Origin: Haloferula helveola
GTDB taxonomy: Bacteria > Verrucomicrobiota > Verrucomicrobiia > Verrucomicrobiales > Akkermansiaceae
Length of the DNA: 64,000 nt
Reading direction: 5' to 3'
Assembly (NCBI RefSeq): GCF_037076345.1
Contig: NZ_AP024702.1
Location: forward strand, 5,022,001-5,086,000
Shown here: one piece after another, positions 42,567 to 53,495 of the stretch
How positions within the stretch are numbered: position 1 is the stretch's first letter
Layout of the letters: each line of letters starts with the position of its first letter
Made by a program: the position numbers and the translations under genes
The notes under the pieces: model-generated
What the model was told of the DNA's origin: nothing
The model's database searches: none
The model's input: the letters and a program-made list of their open reading frames with translations, nothing else

Positions 42567-42800
42567 GGATGCTGTGTATTACGGGTAGGGAAAAGGTAGG
42601 TCGGCTCCCGGCCTTGACCAGTCGAAAAAATGGCGGCGGGAAAGGGCTCCGACTTGGCGAAACAACGCTGCTGCGCGGGGGATCTTAGGGGGAAATCGAT
42701 TTTTTTTCGCGCCGGAACTCCGGATTCTCCGGGGCCAGCCGATTGGCCCGGAATGTGCACTGGACCCGTGCCGCTTCAGGCGTACTATTTTCCTCAAACA

Positions 42801-43451
42801 ATGACTGTAAAAACGCACCACCGGGGTTTTACCCTGATTGAACTCCTTGTCGTCATCGTCATCGTGGCCGCCCTCGCGACCCTCGCCTTCATGTTCAGCC
42901 AGCGCGCTTTGCTGAAGGGGCAGAAAGTGACGGTTATGCAGCAAATGCGCGATGTAAGCACCGGTATGGAAGCCTACTCGCTCGACTACAAACGTCCGCC
43001 TGTTCCCCAGAGCCGGCTGGATACCGGGACCGATACCGTTTACGGCAATCCTGAGGGCGAGTTCGGCAGTGAAATCATCATCGGCGCGCTGCTCGGTGAA
43101 AACGACACCTACGAGACCGGCACGGACGAAATCTTCAGCGCACGCGAGATCAATCCGCGGGAAAACCAGTACATCGCGGTCGAGATCGTTGACGACAACC
43201 GGGGCGGCGTCGGTGCCAAGGATGGCAAGTTCTACGACCTGTGGGGCAACGAGATCATGTTCGCCATCAATACGCCGGCCTACCGCGAGGAGGACAACGA
43301 TGGTCGATACGACAAGATTTTGCACACCTTCGGTCTCGGCGAGTGGAAGGACAAGAAGCCTCGCTTCGAGCGCTACGCCATGTGGTCCTACGGGAAAGAC
43401 GGCGAGAAGGGCGAGTTCTACTCGAAGTCGGACGACGTCGCCTACTTCTGA
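42801..43451 (+). CDS. Type II secretion/type IV pilin-like pseudopilin
   Basis: 216 aa from the ATG at 42801, which gives the prepilin leader MTVKTHHRG followed by the N-methylation helix FTLIELLVVIVIVAALATLA with Glu at mature position 5. Cleavage is expected after Gly9. The body contains YDLWGNEIMFAINTPAYR, like the GspG/GspH-type verrucomicrobial proteins with a conserved Asp-Pro/Leu-Trp-Gly motif. It probably joins a pseudopilus with GspE and GspF encoded at 55.8-58.9 kb. A strong terminator follows. Confidence 0.88.
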   Translation: MTVKTHHRGFTLIELLVVIVIVAALATLAFMFSQRALLKGQKVTVMQQMRDVSTGMEAYSLDYKRPPVPQSRLDTGTDTVYGNPEGEFGSEIIIGALLGENDTYETGTDEIFSAREINPRENQYIAVEIVDDNRGGVGAKDGKFYDLWGNEIMFAINTPAYREEDNDGRYDKILHTFGLGEWKDKKPRFERYAMWSYGKDGEKGEFYSKSDDVAYF

Positions 43452-43485
43452 TGTCCTGATCACGGTCGTTCCGGCCGTCTGTCCC

Positions 43486-43519
43486 ACGCCGCGTTTCCCG
43501 ATCGGGGACGCGGCGTTTT
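43486..43519 (+). terminator. Intrinsic terminator after the pseudopilin gene
   Basis: Stem ACGCCGCGT/ACGCGGCGT, with extra CCC/GGG pairing inside, followed by TTTT, 35 bp after the stop. Confidence 0.85.
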
Positions 43520-43543
43520 GCCATACGGATCCTCCGAAACGAG

Positions 43544-43575
43544 CGACGCCCCGCAGCCGGAACTGCGGGGCGTCG
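43544..43575 (-). terminator. Strong hairpin downstream of tRNA-Leu
   Basis: A perfect 13-bp stem (CGACGCCCCGCAG/CTGCGGGGCGTCG) with a 6-base loop lies 10 bp past the tRNA 3' end on the minus strand. The following T content is modest, so it may act as a terminator or as a 3' processing barrier. Confidence 0.6.
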
Positions 43576-43585
43576 TTCAAATGGA

Positions 43586-43670
43586 TGGTGCTCGAGGGGG
43601 GAATCGAACCCCCACCCCTTTCGGGACATGATCCTTAGTCATGCGCGTCTACCAATTCCGCCACCCGAGC
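43586..43670 (-). tRNA. tRNA-Leu (anticodon UAA), CCA encoded
   Basis: Minus-strand cloverleaf of 85 nt including CCA. Acceptor stem GCTCGGG/CTCGAGC (one G-T pair), D arm GGCGGAATTGGTAGACGCGC, anticodon loop CTAAGGA with anticodon TAA, long variable arm with GTCCCGAAAGGGGT, T arm GGGGGTTCGATTCCCCC, discriminator A. The long variable arm makes it class II. The surrounding 43452-43808 interval holds no protein gene: it contains the pseudopilin terminator, this tRNA with its hairpin, and a short upstream region. Confidence 0.96.
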
Positions 43671-43696
43671 AAGGTTTTGAAAATCGTGGGCGGCGG

Positions 43697-43724
43697 ATTT
43701 ATGGACGAACGCAGGGGTTGGCAA
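43697..43724 (-). promoter_or_regulatory. Possible promoter of tRNA-Leu
   Basis: On the minus strand TTGCCA (five of six matches) is followed after 16 bp by ATAAAT, or after 15 bp by CATAAA. The box lies about 27 bp upstream of the mature tRNA 5' end, leaving a short leader. Position fits; the -10 match is modest. Confidence 0.4.
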
Positions 43725-43808
43725 GCGAATCTTTGACGAATCCGTTCCTTTTTTCGATCAGATGCGGGCTTGCCAGACCGAGCGTCTCGACAAGCATGGC
43801 AGCGAGCC

Positions 43809-44876
43809 ATGGAAGCCATTCGCGCCGAGAATATCGTCAAGCGCTTCGGGGATGTCACGGCGCTCGACGGCGTTGATGTCGAAGTCGGGGCCGGGGAACT
43901 GTTTTTCCTGCTCGGTGCCTCCGGTTGCGGGAAGACGACGCTGCTGAGATGCATCGCCGGTCTGGAGGAACCGACGTCAGGAGCGATCTGGTTCGGAGAT
44001 CGTGATGTGACCCGGTTGCCTTCGCACAAGCGGGAGGCTGCGATGGTCTTCCAAAGCTATGCGCTTTGGCCGCACCTGAGCGTCGGGCGCAATGTTGCCT
44101 TCGGATTGGAGGAGCGAAAGGTGCCGAAGGACGAGATCCGGGAGCGGGTCGAGGAGGCGCTGCGTCTGGTGCATCTCGCGGGTATGGATGATCGAGGGGT
44201 CGATCAGTTGTCGGGTGGTCAGCAGCAGCGGGTCGCTCTGGCCCGGGCACTGGTGGTGCGTCCGAAATGTCTTCTGCTCGATGAACCACTCTCCAATCTC
44301 GACGCCAAGTTGAGGATCGAGATGCGCCGCGAGATCCGCCGCATCGTCAAGGAGGGCGGACTGACCGCGGTTTACGTGACCCACGATCAGGAAGAGGCGC
44401 TCGCGATGGCCGATCGAATGGCGGTTCTCAATGCCGGGCGAATCGAGCAGCTTGGAACGCCGCAGGAAGTTTACCGGACTCCGCTCACCTCGTTTGTGGC
44501 CGGTTTCATTGGCGAGACCAACCTGATCCGCGGCAAGGTGGTCGAGTGTCGGGCCGGATTCGCCAAGGTTGAGACCGGTCTCGGAGCGATGGTCGGGCGC
44601 ATGACCGATCCGGAGTGGACGCCACGGAGCGGCGATGAGGCCGTCCTGTCGGTCCGGCCTGAGGCCTGGCGGATCGGCGGCGTACAGGGTGGCAACGGAG
44701 CCACCGGAGAGATTGTCGAACGCAGCTATCTCGGTCAGAGGATTCAGTATGTGATCCGGACCAAGGTCGGCCGCCAGCAGGTGGTCGAGTTGAATCCGAT
44801 GGTGGTGAGGGAGCCGGGTGACGCGACGGTCACGCTCGGCGCAAGCCACGAGGATGTGGTTGTGATGAGGAGTTGA
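43809..44876 (+). CDS. ABC importer ATP-binding protein (PotA/FbpC type)
   Basis: 355 aa from the ATG at 43809. Walker A GASGCGKTT lies near residue 38, Q-loop VFQSYALWPHLSV near 82, signature LSGGQQQRVALARAL near 138, Walker B CLLLDEPLSNLDAKL near 158 and switch His in YVTHDQEEAL. From about 240 onward there is the TOBE-type C-terminal domain of importers for iron, polyamine, phosphonate or sulfate. It is the first gene of a three-gene importer operon (3-bp gap to the binding protein). Confidence 0.9.
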   Translation: MEAIRAENIVKRFGDVTALDGVDVEVGAGELFFLLGASGCGKTTLLRCIAGLEEPTSGAIWFGDRDVTRLPSHKREAAMVFQSYALWPHLSVGRNVAFGLEERKVPKDEIRERVEEALRLVHLAGMDDRGVDQLSGGQQQRVALARALVVRPKCLLLDEPLSNLDAKLRIEMRREIRRIVKEGGLTAVYVTHDQEEALAMADRMAVLNAGRIEQLGTPQEVYRTPLTSFVAGFIGETNLIRGKVVECRAGFAKVETGLGAMVGRMTDPEWTPRSGDEAVLSVRPEAWRIGGVQGGNGATGEIVERSYLGQRIQYVIRTKVGRQQVVELNPMVVREPGDATVTLGASHEDVVVMRS

Positions 44877-44879
44877 GCC

Positions 44880-46343
44880 ATGTGGAAGCGCCTTCTGCCG
44901 GTCCTCGTTCTGTTGGTCCTTGTGATCGCAGCACCGCTTGTGCTGCGTCGTGACACCGAGGTCGCGCAGGCAGGATCCGGTGACGACCGGGTGGTGATCA
45001 TCACCCCTCACAACGATTCGATCCGATCCGAGTTCGGCGAAGCGTTCGCGACGCACTGGCAGAACAAGACGGGGCGGACGATCTTCATCGACTGGCGTGC
45101 TCCCGGCGGTGGCGGGGAGATCAAGAAGCTCATCAGCGGCGCCTTCGGCGCGGCGGAAGATCTCGGCAAGGAGGGCACCGAGTTCGACATCTTCTTCGGC
45201 GGGGGCACCAAGGACTTCATTGATCAGGCGAAGCTCGGCCGATTGGCAAAGCTTGAGGTGTTCGAAACCGAGCCGGAGTGGTTCGGTGAAAATCGGATCC
45301 CGCCGGGTTTCTCCGGCGAGACCTACCATGATCCGGGCCACCGCTGGGTCGGGGTTTGCGTGTCGCAATTCGGGATCGTCTACAACCGGGACGCGATCCG
45401 CTGGATCGACGTGCCACCGCCGCAACGCTGGTCGGATCTCGGGGATCCGTCGTACTTCGGGCGTTTGGCTTTGGCGGATCCGACGAAGAGCAGTTCGGTG
45501 ACGCAGGCCTTCGAGATGCTGGTCCAGGAGCAGATGCAGGATGTGATCCGCGAGCGGGGCGACTCGCCGGCCGCCCGCGAGGAGGGGTGGCGTCGAGGCA
45601 TGAACCTGTTGCAGCGGCTTGGTGCGAATGCCCGGTATTTCACCGACTCCGCGAGCAAAATCCCGCTGGATGTGGCGATGGGCGACGCCGCCGCGGGGAC
45701 GTGCATCGATTTCTACGGACGGTCATTCGAGGACGCGGTCAGGCGTCGCGACGGCAGCAGCCGCCTCCACTGGGTCTCGCCGGTCGGAGGCACCTCGGTC
45801 AGTGTCGATTCGATCGCGGTTTTCCGCGGCGCTCCGAACATGGAGATCGCCCAGGAGTTCGTGCGCTTCTGCCTGAGTGAGGAAGGACAGCTCCTGTGGA
45901 ATCTGAAGCCGGGTGTCGAAGGTGGTCCGAAGAGCCGTTCGTTGCGACGTCTCCCGGTGCGACGCGATCTCTACACGCCGGCGAACCTGAAGAACTTCAC
46001 CGATCCCGGCGCGTTGCCATACGAGCGGACGGGCGAGTTCGTGTATCAGCCGGAGCTGACGGGAAAGGCGTTCGACGCCCTGCGGGTCATTTTCCGGGCG
46101 ATGTGCATGGATCCGCACGATGAGCTCAAGCACGCGTGGAAGAAGCTGGCAGTCGAGGGTCGGGGTGACCCGGCGCCGATCTTCGGAACGGAAGGGCTCG
46201 GCTATGCGGAGGTGATGGACGGGCTCGTTCCGATGCTTGAGCGCGACGACCCACTGGAAGTGTCGCGCGCCATGACCGACCTCTCGAAACGCTTCGCCGC
46301 CCAGTACGAAGCGGCCGCAAACGGGAAGGGGGGCACGCCATGA
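44880..46343 (+). CDS. ABC importer substrate-binding protein (iron(III)-type)
   Basis: 487 aa. N-terminal hydrophobic segment LLPVLVLLVLVIAAPLVL followed by Arg-Arg without a clear cleavage site, so it may stay membrane-anchored. Cluster D (type 2) binding-protein fold: VVIITPHNDSIRSEFGEAF starts the first lobe, FDIFFGGGTKDFIDQAKLG and GRLALADPTKSSSVTQAFEM line the hinge, and AVFRGAPNMEIAQEFVRFCL is typical. Tyr residues for Fe3+ coordination cannot be assigned with certainty. About 100 extra residues at the C-terminus make it longer than FbpA (about 340). The stop overlaps the permease start (ATGA). Confidence 0.85.
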   Translation: MWKRLLPVLVLLVLVIAAPLVLRRDTEVAQAGSGDDRVVIITPHNDSIRSEFGEAFATHWQNKTGRTIFIDWRAPGGGGEIKKLISGAFGAAEDLGKEGTEFDIFFGGGTKDFIDQAKLGRLAKLEVFETEPEWFGENRIPPGFSGETYHDPGHRWVGVCVSQFGIVYNRDAIRWIDVPPPQRWSDLGDPSYFGRLALADPTKSSSVTQAFEMLVQEQMQDVIRERGDSPAAREEGWRRGMNLLQRLGANARYFTDSASKIPLDVAMGDAAAGTCIDFYGRSFEDAVRRRDGSSRLHWVSPVGGTSVSVDSIAVFRGAPNMEIAQEFVRFCLSEEGQLLWNLKPGVEGGPKSRSLRRLPVRRDLYTPANLKNFTDPGALPYERTGEFVYQPELTGKAFDALRVIFRAMCMDPHDELKHAWKKLAVEGRGDPAPIFGTEGLGYAEVMDGLVPMLERDDPLEVSRAMTDLSKRFAAQYEAAANGKGGTP

Positions 46344-48034
46344 ACCGGCGTGCCGCCATCGGGGTGACTCTGGGTGTCAGCGTCCTCTTCGCCTTCTTCT
46401 TCATCTACCCCGCGCTGTCGGTGGTGGGTGAGGCGTTCCGCAAGCCTGATGGCGGATTCACGCTGGCGTTTGTCGGTGAGGTCTTCCGCAACCCGGTCTA
46501 CGTCGAGGGGCTGTGGAACGCGCTGCTGCTCGGGGTGACGAGCACCTTCGTCACATTGCTAATCGCCTTCCCGCTGGCACTGATCTCGCATCGCTATGAT
46601 TTCTTCGGTAGGCGCATCCTTGGCGCGCTGATTCTTGTGCCGCTCGTTCTGCCTCCCTTCGTCGGAGCGATCGGAGTGACCCATATCCTCAGCGTGACGG
46701 GCTCACTCAACGCCCTGCTGATCGAGATGGGGCTGATGGATCCCGCGCACCGGATCGACTGGCTGGCGGAGGGGCGGTTCTGGGGCATCGTGCTGATGAA
46801 CGCGCTCCATCTGTATCCGATTCTCTACATGAACATTGTCGCCTCTCTGGCGAATCTGGATCCGGCGATGGAGCAGGCCGCGGAGAATCTCGGCTGCCCA
46901 CCGATGAGGCGTCTGTTCCGGGTCACACTGCCGCTGGCGATGCCCGGCATCTTTGCCGGATCGTCGATCGTGTTCATCTGGTCGTTCACCGAACTCGGCG
47001 TGCCGTTGGTCTTCAACTACAGCCGGGTTGCGCCGGTGCAGGTCTTCCACGGGATCAAGGATCTCGGAGGGAATCCCGCGCCGTATGCGCTGGTCGCGGT
47101 GATTCTGATCATCTCGGCGTTGGTCTTCGGACTGACCAAATTCCTTTTCGGACGATCGACCTCGGGAGCGCAGCCACGTCCGAAGGGACGCGATGCCGAG
47201 GTGAAGCTGCGCGGTCTCAATTCCCTCGGTTGCACGATGCTTTTCGCCGGTGTCTTCGCGATCGCTTCGATTCCGCATGCGGGGGTCGTGATGCTGGCTC
47301 TCTCCGAGGACTGGTATGATTCCGTCGCTCCGATCGAGTGGACGTTGCGCCACTTCGCGGAAGCGTTGGGGGATCCGCTGGTGGTGCCTTCGATCGAGAA
47401 CAGCCTGATCTATTCCGGCTTCGCGACGCTTATCGCCGTGATCGTCGGACTGGCGATCGCGTGGGTGGTCGTGCGAAGCGATATCCGTGGACGCAACCTC
47501 CTCGATGCCTTGGTGATGCTGCCGCTCGCGGTGCCGGGCCTGGTGCTCGCCTTCGGATATCTGGCGCTGTCCCAGGAAGGGAAGCCTCTTCATTTCCTCG
47601 TCGGTGTCGGTGGAAGTCCCGCGCTGCTGCTGATCATCGCCTACGCGGTCCGGCGGCTTCCCTACGTGGTCCGTGCCGCGGTTGCCGGGCTTCAGCAGAG
47701 CAATCCGGCTATGGAAGAAGCGGCTCGCTCGCTTGGCGCTGGCTCGTGGCGCACCTTGCGACGGATCTCGATTCCACTGATCGGCGCCAATGTCGCGGCG
47801 GGCGCCATCCTCGCCTTCGCCTTCGCCATGCTGGAAGTCAGTGACAGCCTGATCCTTGCCCAGCAGGCGCAGCATTATCCGATCACCAAGGCGATCTATA
47901 CGCTGCTCAGCACTCTGGGGAACGGCCACGAACTTGCCGCCGCCCTCGGGGTGTGGGCCATGGTCTTCCTCGGGATCGCGATCGTCGGCGCGACCGCGGT
48001 GGGAGGCAAAAAGGGCGGGCTGTTCAAATTCTGA
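46340..48034 (+). CDS. ABC importer permease, two fused domains (FbpB type)
   Basis: 564 aa with about 12 helices arranged as two tandem permease domains. The EAA coupling loops are AENLGCPPMRRLFRVTLPLAMPG (first half, near 190) and EEAARSLGAGSWRTLRRISIPL (second half, near 455). The fused form is characteristic of FbpB/AfuB-like iron importers and some thiamine importers. It completes the transport operon with the ATPase and binding protein. It is convergent with rhaB, 10 bp between stops. Confidence 0.9.
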   Translation: MNRRAAIGVTLGVSVLFAFFFIYPALSVVGEAFRKPDGGFTLAFVGEVFRNPVYVEGLWNALLLGVTSTFVTLLIAFPLALISHRYDFFGRRILGALILVPLVLPPFVGAIGVTHILSVTGSLNALLIEMGLMDPAHRIDWLAEGRFWGIVLMNALHLYPILYMNIVASLANLDPAMEQAAENLGCPPMRRLFRVTLPLAMPGIFAGSSIVFIWSFTELGVPLVFNYSRVAPVQVFHGIKDLGGNPAPYALVAVILIISALVFGLTKFLFGRSTSGAQPRPKGRDAEVKLRGLNSLGCTMLFAGVFAIASIPHAGVVMLALSEDWYDSVAPIEWTLRHFAEALGDPLVVPSIENSLIYSGFATLIAVIVGLAIAWVVVRSDIRGRNLLDALVMLPLAVPGLVLAFGYLALSQEGKPLHFLVGVGGSPALLLIIAYAVRRLPYVVRAAVAGLQQSNPAMEEAARSLGAGSWRTLRRISIPLIGANVAAGAILAFAFAMLEVSDSLILAQQAQHYPITKAIYTLLSTLGNGHELAAALGVWAMVFLGIAIVGATAVGGKKGGLFKF

Positions 48035-48044
48035 CGTCCGCGCG

Positions 48045-49511
48045 TCAGAGAAGCTTGCGGAAGCGTTCGTAGGCTTCGTCCCAAGTCGCGGTGTCGCGTG
48101 GCGTGTAGGTTTGGAACTCGAACGAGTCGCGGATGAGCTTCCGGCCGGCCGCGAGGTCGGGCAGGTGGCCGGTGGCGATCATCTGGACGATGAGATTGCC
48201 GCACGAGGTGGCCTCGACCGGGCCGGCAACGACTTCGATTCCCGCCGCGTCGGCAGTCGACTGGGCGAGGAAGGTGTTCTGGATACCGCCGCCGCCGGCG
48301 TGAAGCCGGTCGAAAGACTTGCCGGACAGCGAGCGGAAGCGCTCGAGCACGACGCGGTACTTCAGCGCCAGCGATTCGGTCGCGACCCGCAGGATACGGC
48401 CTTTGGTTTCGGGGACCGTCTGCCCGGTCTTCGCACAGTAGTCGCGGATGCGGCCTGGCATGTCGCCGGGGGCTGCGAAGATCGGATCGTCGGGATCGAT
48501 GAAGGCGGTCAGCGGGTCGGCTTCGCCGGCGAGTCGCGCAAGTTCGGCATAGCCGAGTTCCTCACCCTCGATCGCCCATTGGCGACGGCATTCCTGAATC
48601 AGCCAGAGCCCGGCGATGTTCTTGAGGAATCGCACGCTGCCATCGACGCCGAGCTCATTGCAGCAGCGGGCGGCGAGGGCTTCATCGGTGCGGATCGGTT
48701 CGGCGGTCTCGAGTCCCATGATGGACCAAGTACCTGACGACAGCCACAGGCGGTCATCGCCCTCCATCGGAATCCCTGCTACGGCGGATGCCGTATCATG
48801 GGAGGCGGAGGCGACCACCGGAACGCCTTCCAAGCCGGTGACGCGCGCTACCTCCGTCCGCAACGGACCGAGCACGGTTCCGGGTGCAACGATTTCCCCG
48901 AAGATATCTCTCGGGAGGCCGAGCGCGTCGATCACGTCCCAGGACCAGTCGCCGGTGCCGGGGTCCAGAAGCTGCGAGGTCGAGGCGACGGTCCGCTCGA
49001 CCGCTTTCTTACCGCAAAGCCAGTAGGCGAGGATGTCGGGCACGAAAAGCAGATCGGTGGCGGCCGCGAGGGCGGGGGAGTCGATCTTCTTCTCCGCGAG
49101 GAGGTGCAGCGAGCTGTTGTAGAAGTTCGAGGTGATCCCGGTGTGGCGGTAAACCTCAGCCTCGGGCATCAGCTTCTCCATCGCCTCGGCCATGCCCTCG
49201 TGGCGGGGATCACGGTACTGGTGGGGCAGGCCGAGCAACCGGCCGTGGGCATCGAGCAGTCCGAAGTCGCAGCCCCATGTATCGATCCCGATCGCGACGA
49301 TCCGCTTGCCGTAGCGGGACTGGGCGATGCGCAGTCCTTCCTGGATGTCGCGGAAGAGTCCGACGAGGTTCCAGAAGGATCCGCCGGGAAGATCGGTGCC
49401 GGGGTTGTCGAAGCGGTGGATCTCCTCAAGGCGGAGGTCCTTGTTGTCGGTTTCTCCGGCGATCACGCGGCCGGAGCCGGCGCCGAGGTCGATAGCGAGG
49501 AAGACGTTCAT
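48045..49511 (-). CDS. rhaB: Rhamnulokinase
   Basis: 488 aa from the ATG at 49511; the longer open frame reaches into the regulator gene and was rejected. FGGY carbohydrate kinase fold: ATP-binding FLAIDLGAGSGRVIAG at the N-terminus, IGIDTWGCDFGLLD near 78 with a catalytic-type Asp, SHDTASAVAGIP near 235, and HAGGGGIQNTFLAQ near 395. FNNNSSL-like TSNFYNSSLHLLAEK and the conserved WSSGTWS-type LWLSSGTWSIMGLE support rhamnulokinase over other FGGY members. It phosphorylates L-rhamnulose to the 1-phosphate used by the aldolase encoded at 50362. It follows the DeoR regulator by 17 bp on the same strand. Confidence 0.92.
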   Translation of the reverse strand: MNVFLAIDLGAGSGRVIAGETDNKDLRLEEIHRFDNPGTDLPGGSFWNLVGLFRDIQEGLRIAQSRYGKRIVAIGIDTWGCDFGLLDAHGRLLGLPHQYRDPRHEGMAEAMEKLMPEAEVYRHTGITSNFYNSSLHLLAEKKIDSPALAAATDLLFVPDILAYWLCGKKAVERTVASTSQLLDPGTGDWSWDVIDALGLPRDIFGEIVAPGTVLGPLRTEVARVTGLEGVPVVASASHDTASAVAGIPMEGDDRLWLSSGTWSIMGLETAEPIRTDEALAARCCNELGVDGSVRFLKNIAGLWLIQECRRQWAIEGEELGYAELARLAGEADPLTAFIDPDDPIFAAPGDMPGRIRDYCAKTGQTVPETKGRILRVATESLALKYRVVLERFRSLSGKSFDRLHAGGGGIQNTFLAQSTADAAGIEVVAGPVEATSCGNLIVQMIATGHLPDLAAGRKLIRDSFEFQTYTPRDTATWDEAYERFRKLL

Positions 49512-49528
49512 GGGTTGTCTCGGGAAGT

Positions 49529-50281
49529 CTAGACGATGAGCTTGAAGGGAAGCGATCGGGTTTTGCCGCGGAAAAAGGCTTTCGATTTCGGATCGGTCAC
49601 GAGGCTGTCGAAGTCGCCGGGGCGGGCGAAGTTGTAGTCGCTGCGCAGGCCGAGCTTGGTGTGGTCGATCAGCGCACACGACCAACCGGCGTGGCGCAGC
49701 ATCAGGGTCTTGAGCCGTGCCTGGTCGGGGTTCGGTTCACTGATGCCGTGCTGGAGATCGAAGCCGCGTCCCGAGAAGAAAAAGCGGTCGATGCGCAATG
49801 AGAGAACCGCATTCTCGGTGAGCATGCCGGAGAAACGTCGGCCGCGGGGTTCGTAGGTCCCTCCGAGTTGGAGGAGTTCGAGATCGGTCCGGCTCGCCAG
49901 ACGCTCGATGACTGATAGCGAATAGGTGACCACCTTGATCTCGGACGGGAGCTTGGCAGCAAGCTCGAGCGCGCTGGAACTGGCATCGAGCAGGACCGTC
50001 TCGCCGGATTGGACGAGACCCGCGGCGAGGGTCGCGATCCTGCTCTTCTCGTGCAGCTGGAGCGTCTCGCGCTCGTTCTGGGAGAGCTCGGTGAGCGCCG
50101 ATGCGGCATCGAGGGCGCCGCCGTGAGTGCGGGAGAGGTGACCGCGCTTGGAGAGCAGATCGAGATCCCGCCGGATCGTTTCCTCTGCGACGCCGAATTC
50201 ACGCGCAAGCTCGCCGGTCCGGACAATTCCGGACTCGCGGGCCTTGGTGAGAATGCTGCGATGGCGTTCGGCGGCGAGCAT
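49529..50281 (-). CDS. DeoR/GlpR-family transcriptional regulator
   Basis: 250 aa. N-terminal winged helix-turn-helix (ERHRSILTKARESGIVRTGE, LAREFGVAEETIRRDLDLL) and the DeoR C-terminal sensor (DeoRC, IGETVLLDASSSALELA-like phosphosugar site, LLQLGGTYEPRGRRFSG). DeoR-type repressors respond to sugar phosphates. Placement between rhaB and the divergent aldolase/dehydrogenase makes rhamnose or fucose catabolism the likely target, with rhamnulose-1-phosphate a plausible effector (inference). Its ATG overlaps the first of three GTGGG repeats. Confidence 0.9.
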   Translation of the reverse strand: MLAAERHRSILTKARESGIVRTGELAREFGVAEETIRRDLDLLSKRGHLSRTHGGALDAASALTELSQNERETLQLHEKSRIATLAAGLVQSGETVLLDASSSALELAAKLPSEIKVVTYSLSVIERLASRTDLELLQLGGTYEPRGRRFSGMLTENAVLSLRIDRFFFSGRGFDLQHGISEPNPDQARLKTLMLRHAGWSCALIDHTKLGLRSDYNFARPGDFDSLVTDPKSKAFFRGKTRSLPFKLIV

Positions 50282-50316
50282 GTGGGAAAATGTGGGTTTG
50301 TGCTTGCTTGCGTGGG
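50281..50316. promoter_or_regulatory. Phased GTGGG direct repeats, candidate operator
   Basis: TGTGGG at 50281, TGTGGG at 50291 and CGTGGG at 50311 are spaced 10 and 20 bp apart, thus on one face of the helix. They occupy the 80-bp gap between the DeoR gene and the divergent aldolase/dehydrogenase gene and are the obvious candidate site for the regulator. Confidence 0.45.
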
Positions 50317-50361
50317 TTTTCTATTTCACAGCTGCCGCCGTCAACACCAATCCTCAGACCC

Positions 50362-52554
<2,193 letters not shown>

Positions 52555-52573
52555 GCGTCGGACCATCCTTCAC

Positions 52574-52607
52574 AGCGGGCGACTCCATTCGGGGTCGCCC
52601 GCTTTTT
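52574..52607 (+). terminator. Intrinsic terminator after the aldolase/dehydrogenase gene
   Basis: Stem AGCGGGCGAC/GTCGCCCGCT with additional CC/GG pairing inside, followed by TTTTT, 19 bp past the stop. Confidence 0.88.
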
Positions 52608-52675
52608 GTTGGGTGGCAGGCTTGGCGGGTTTTCTGGCGTGCATCGGTTCCGGATCTCCGCTTGCGTCTCGGGCC

Positions 52676-53488
52676 ATGACCGACAGCATCGAACTCCCCG
52701 GACGCACGCCGAACACGCCGATCGCGGTGAACATCGAGATGTGGTTCGAGGGCGACTTCTGTGAGCGCATCGAACAGGCGGCCGAACTCGGCTTTCCCGC
52801 CATCGAGCTTTGGACCTGGCGCGACAAGGATCTCGAGGCCGGTGGCAAGCTGCTCCGCGAAAAGGGAATGACCGCGACGCAGTTCACTGCCTGGGGTTTC
52901 GGTCAGGAGATCAACGATCCGGATTTCCCGGTGGACAAATTCGTCGAGGAAATCGAGGCGTCGTGCGAAGCGACCCGGCTGCTTCCCGGTTGCGAGCTCT
53001 TCTGCGTGGTCGCTGGTGACAACATCAAGGGCCTCTCGAAGGAACAAATGCACGCCGCGGTGATCGAGAAACTGAAGGCAGCCGTGCCGGTGCTGGAGAA
53101 GCACGGATGCACGGCGATCGTCGAACCGATGAATCCCTACAACCATCCGGGGCACTGCCTGTATGGCAGTGACGACGGAATCGCGATCTGCGAGGCCGTA
53201 GGCTCCGACAGGGTGAAGCTCAACTGGGACCTTTTCCACATGCAGCGCTTCGAGGGCAACCTGATCGACAATCTCGACAAGGGCAAAGACTGGATCGGCT
53301 ACGTCCAGTTCGCCGACTCGCCGGCGCGCAACGAACCGGGTACCGGTGAGGTGAATTACAGCGAAGTCTTCCGCAAAGTGCGTGAGATGGGCTACACCTT
53401 GCCGCTCGGGGCCGAGTGCATGCCCAAGGAAGGAAACGCCCGCCGCGCGGCCGAGAGGCTGTGGCAGGTCGATCGCGATTCCGCCTGA
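52676..53488 (+). CDS. Hydroxypyruvate isomerase-like TIM-barrel enzyme
   Basis: 270 aa from the ATG at 52676 (52613 is an upstream alternative within the terminator spacer). AP-endonuclease-2-like barrel of the Hyi family: VEPMNPYNHPGHCLY with a metal/catalytic Glu near 150, LNWDLFHMQRFEGNLIDNL near 183, VQFADSPARNEPGTGEVNY near 210 and a final Glu in LGAECMPK near 247. Hyi converts hydroxypyruvate to tartronate semialdehyde. Here a role on a sugar or sugar acid related to the adjacent rhamnose genes is possible. It is not an L-rhamnose isomerase by these motifs. It has its own transcription unit after the terminator. Confidence 0.85.
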   Translation: MTDSIELPGRTPNTPIAVNIEMWFEGDFCERIEQAAELGFPAIELWTWRDKDLEAGGKLLREKGMTATQFTAWGFGQEINDPDFPVDKFVEEIEASCEATRLLPGCELFCVVAGDNIKGLSKEQMHAAVIEKLKAAVPVLEKHGCTAIVEPMNPYNHPGHCLYGSDDGIAICEAVGSDRVKLNWDLFHMQRFEGNLIDNLDKGKDWIGYVQFADSPARNEPGTGEVNYSEVFRKVREMGYTLPLGAECMPKEGNARRAAERLWQVDRDSA

Positions 53489-53495
53489 TCGGCGC

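Noticed and set aside
42567-42800. Promoters or a small gene in the divergent gap between the repeat-barrel and pseudopilin genes
   Set aside because: A TTGACC word and a T8 run are visible, but no paired -10 box at a proper distance and no convincing short frame; left unassigned.
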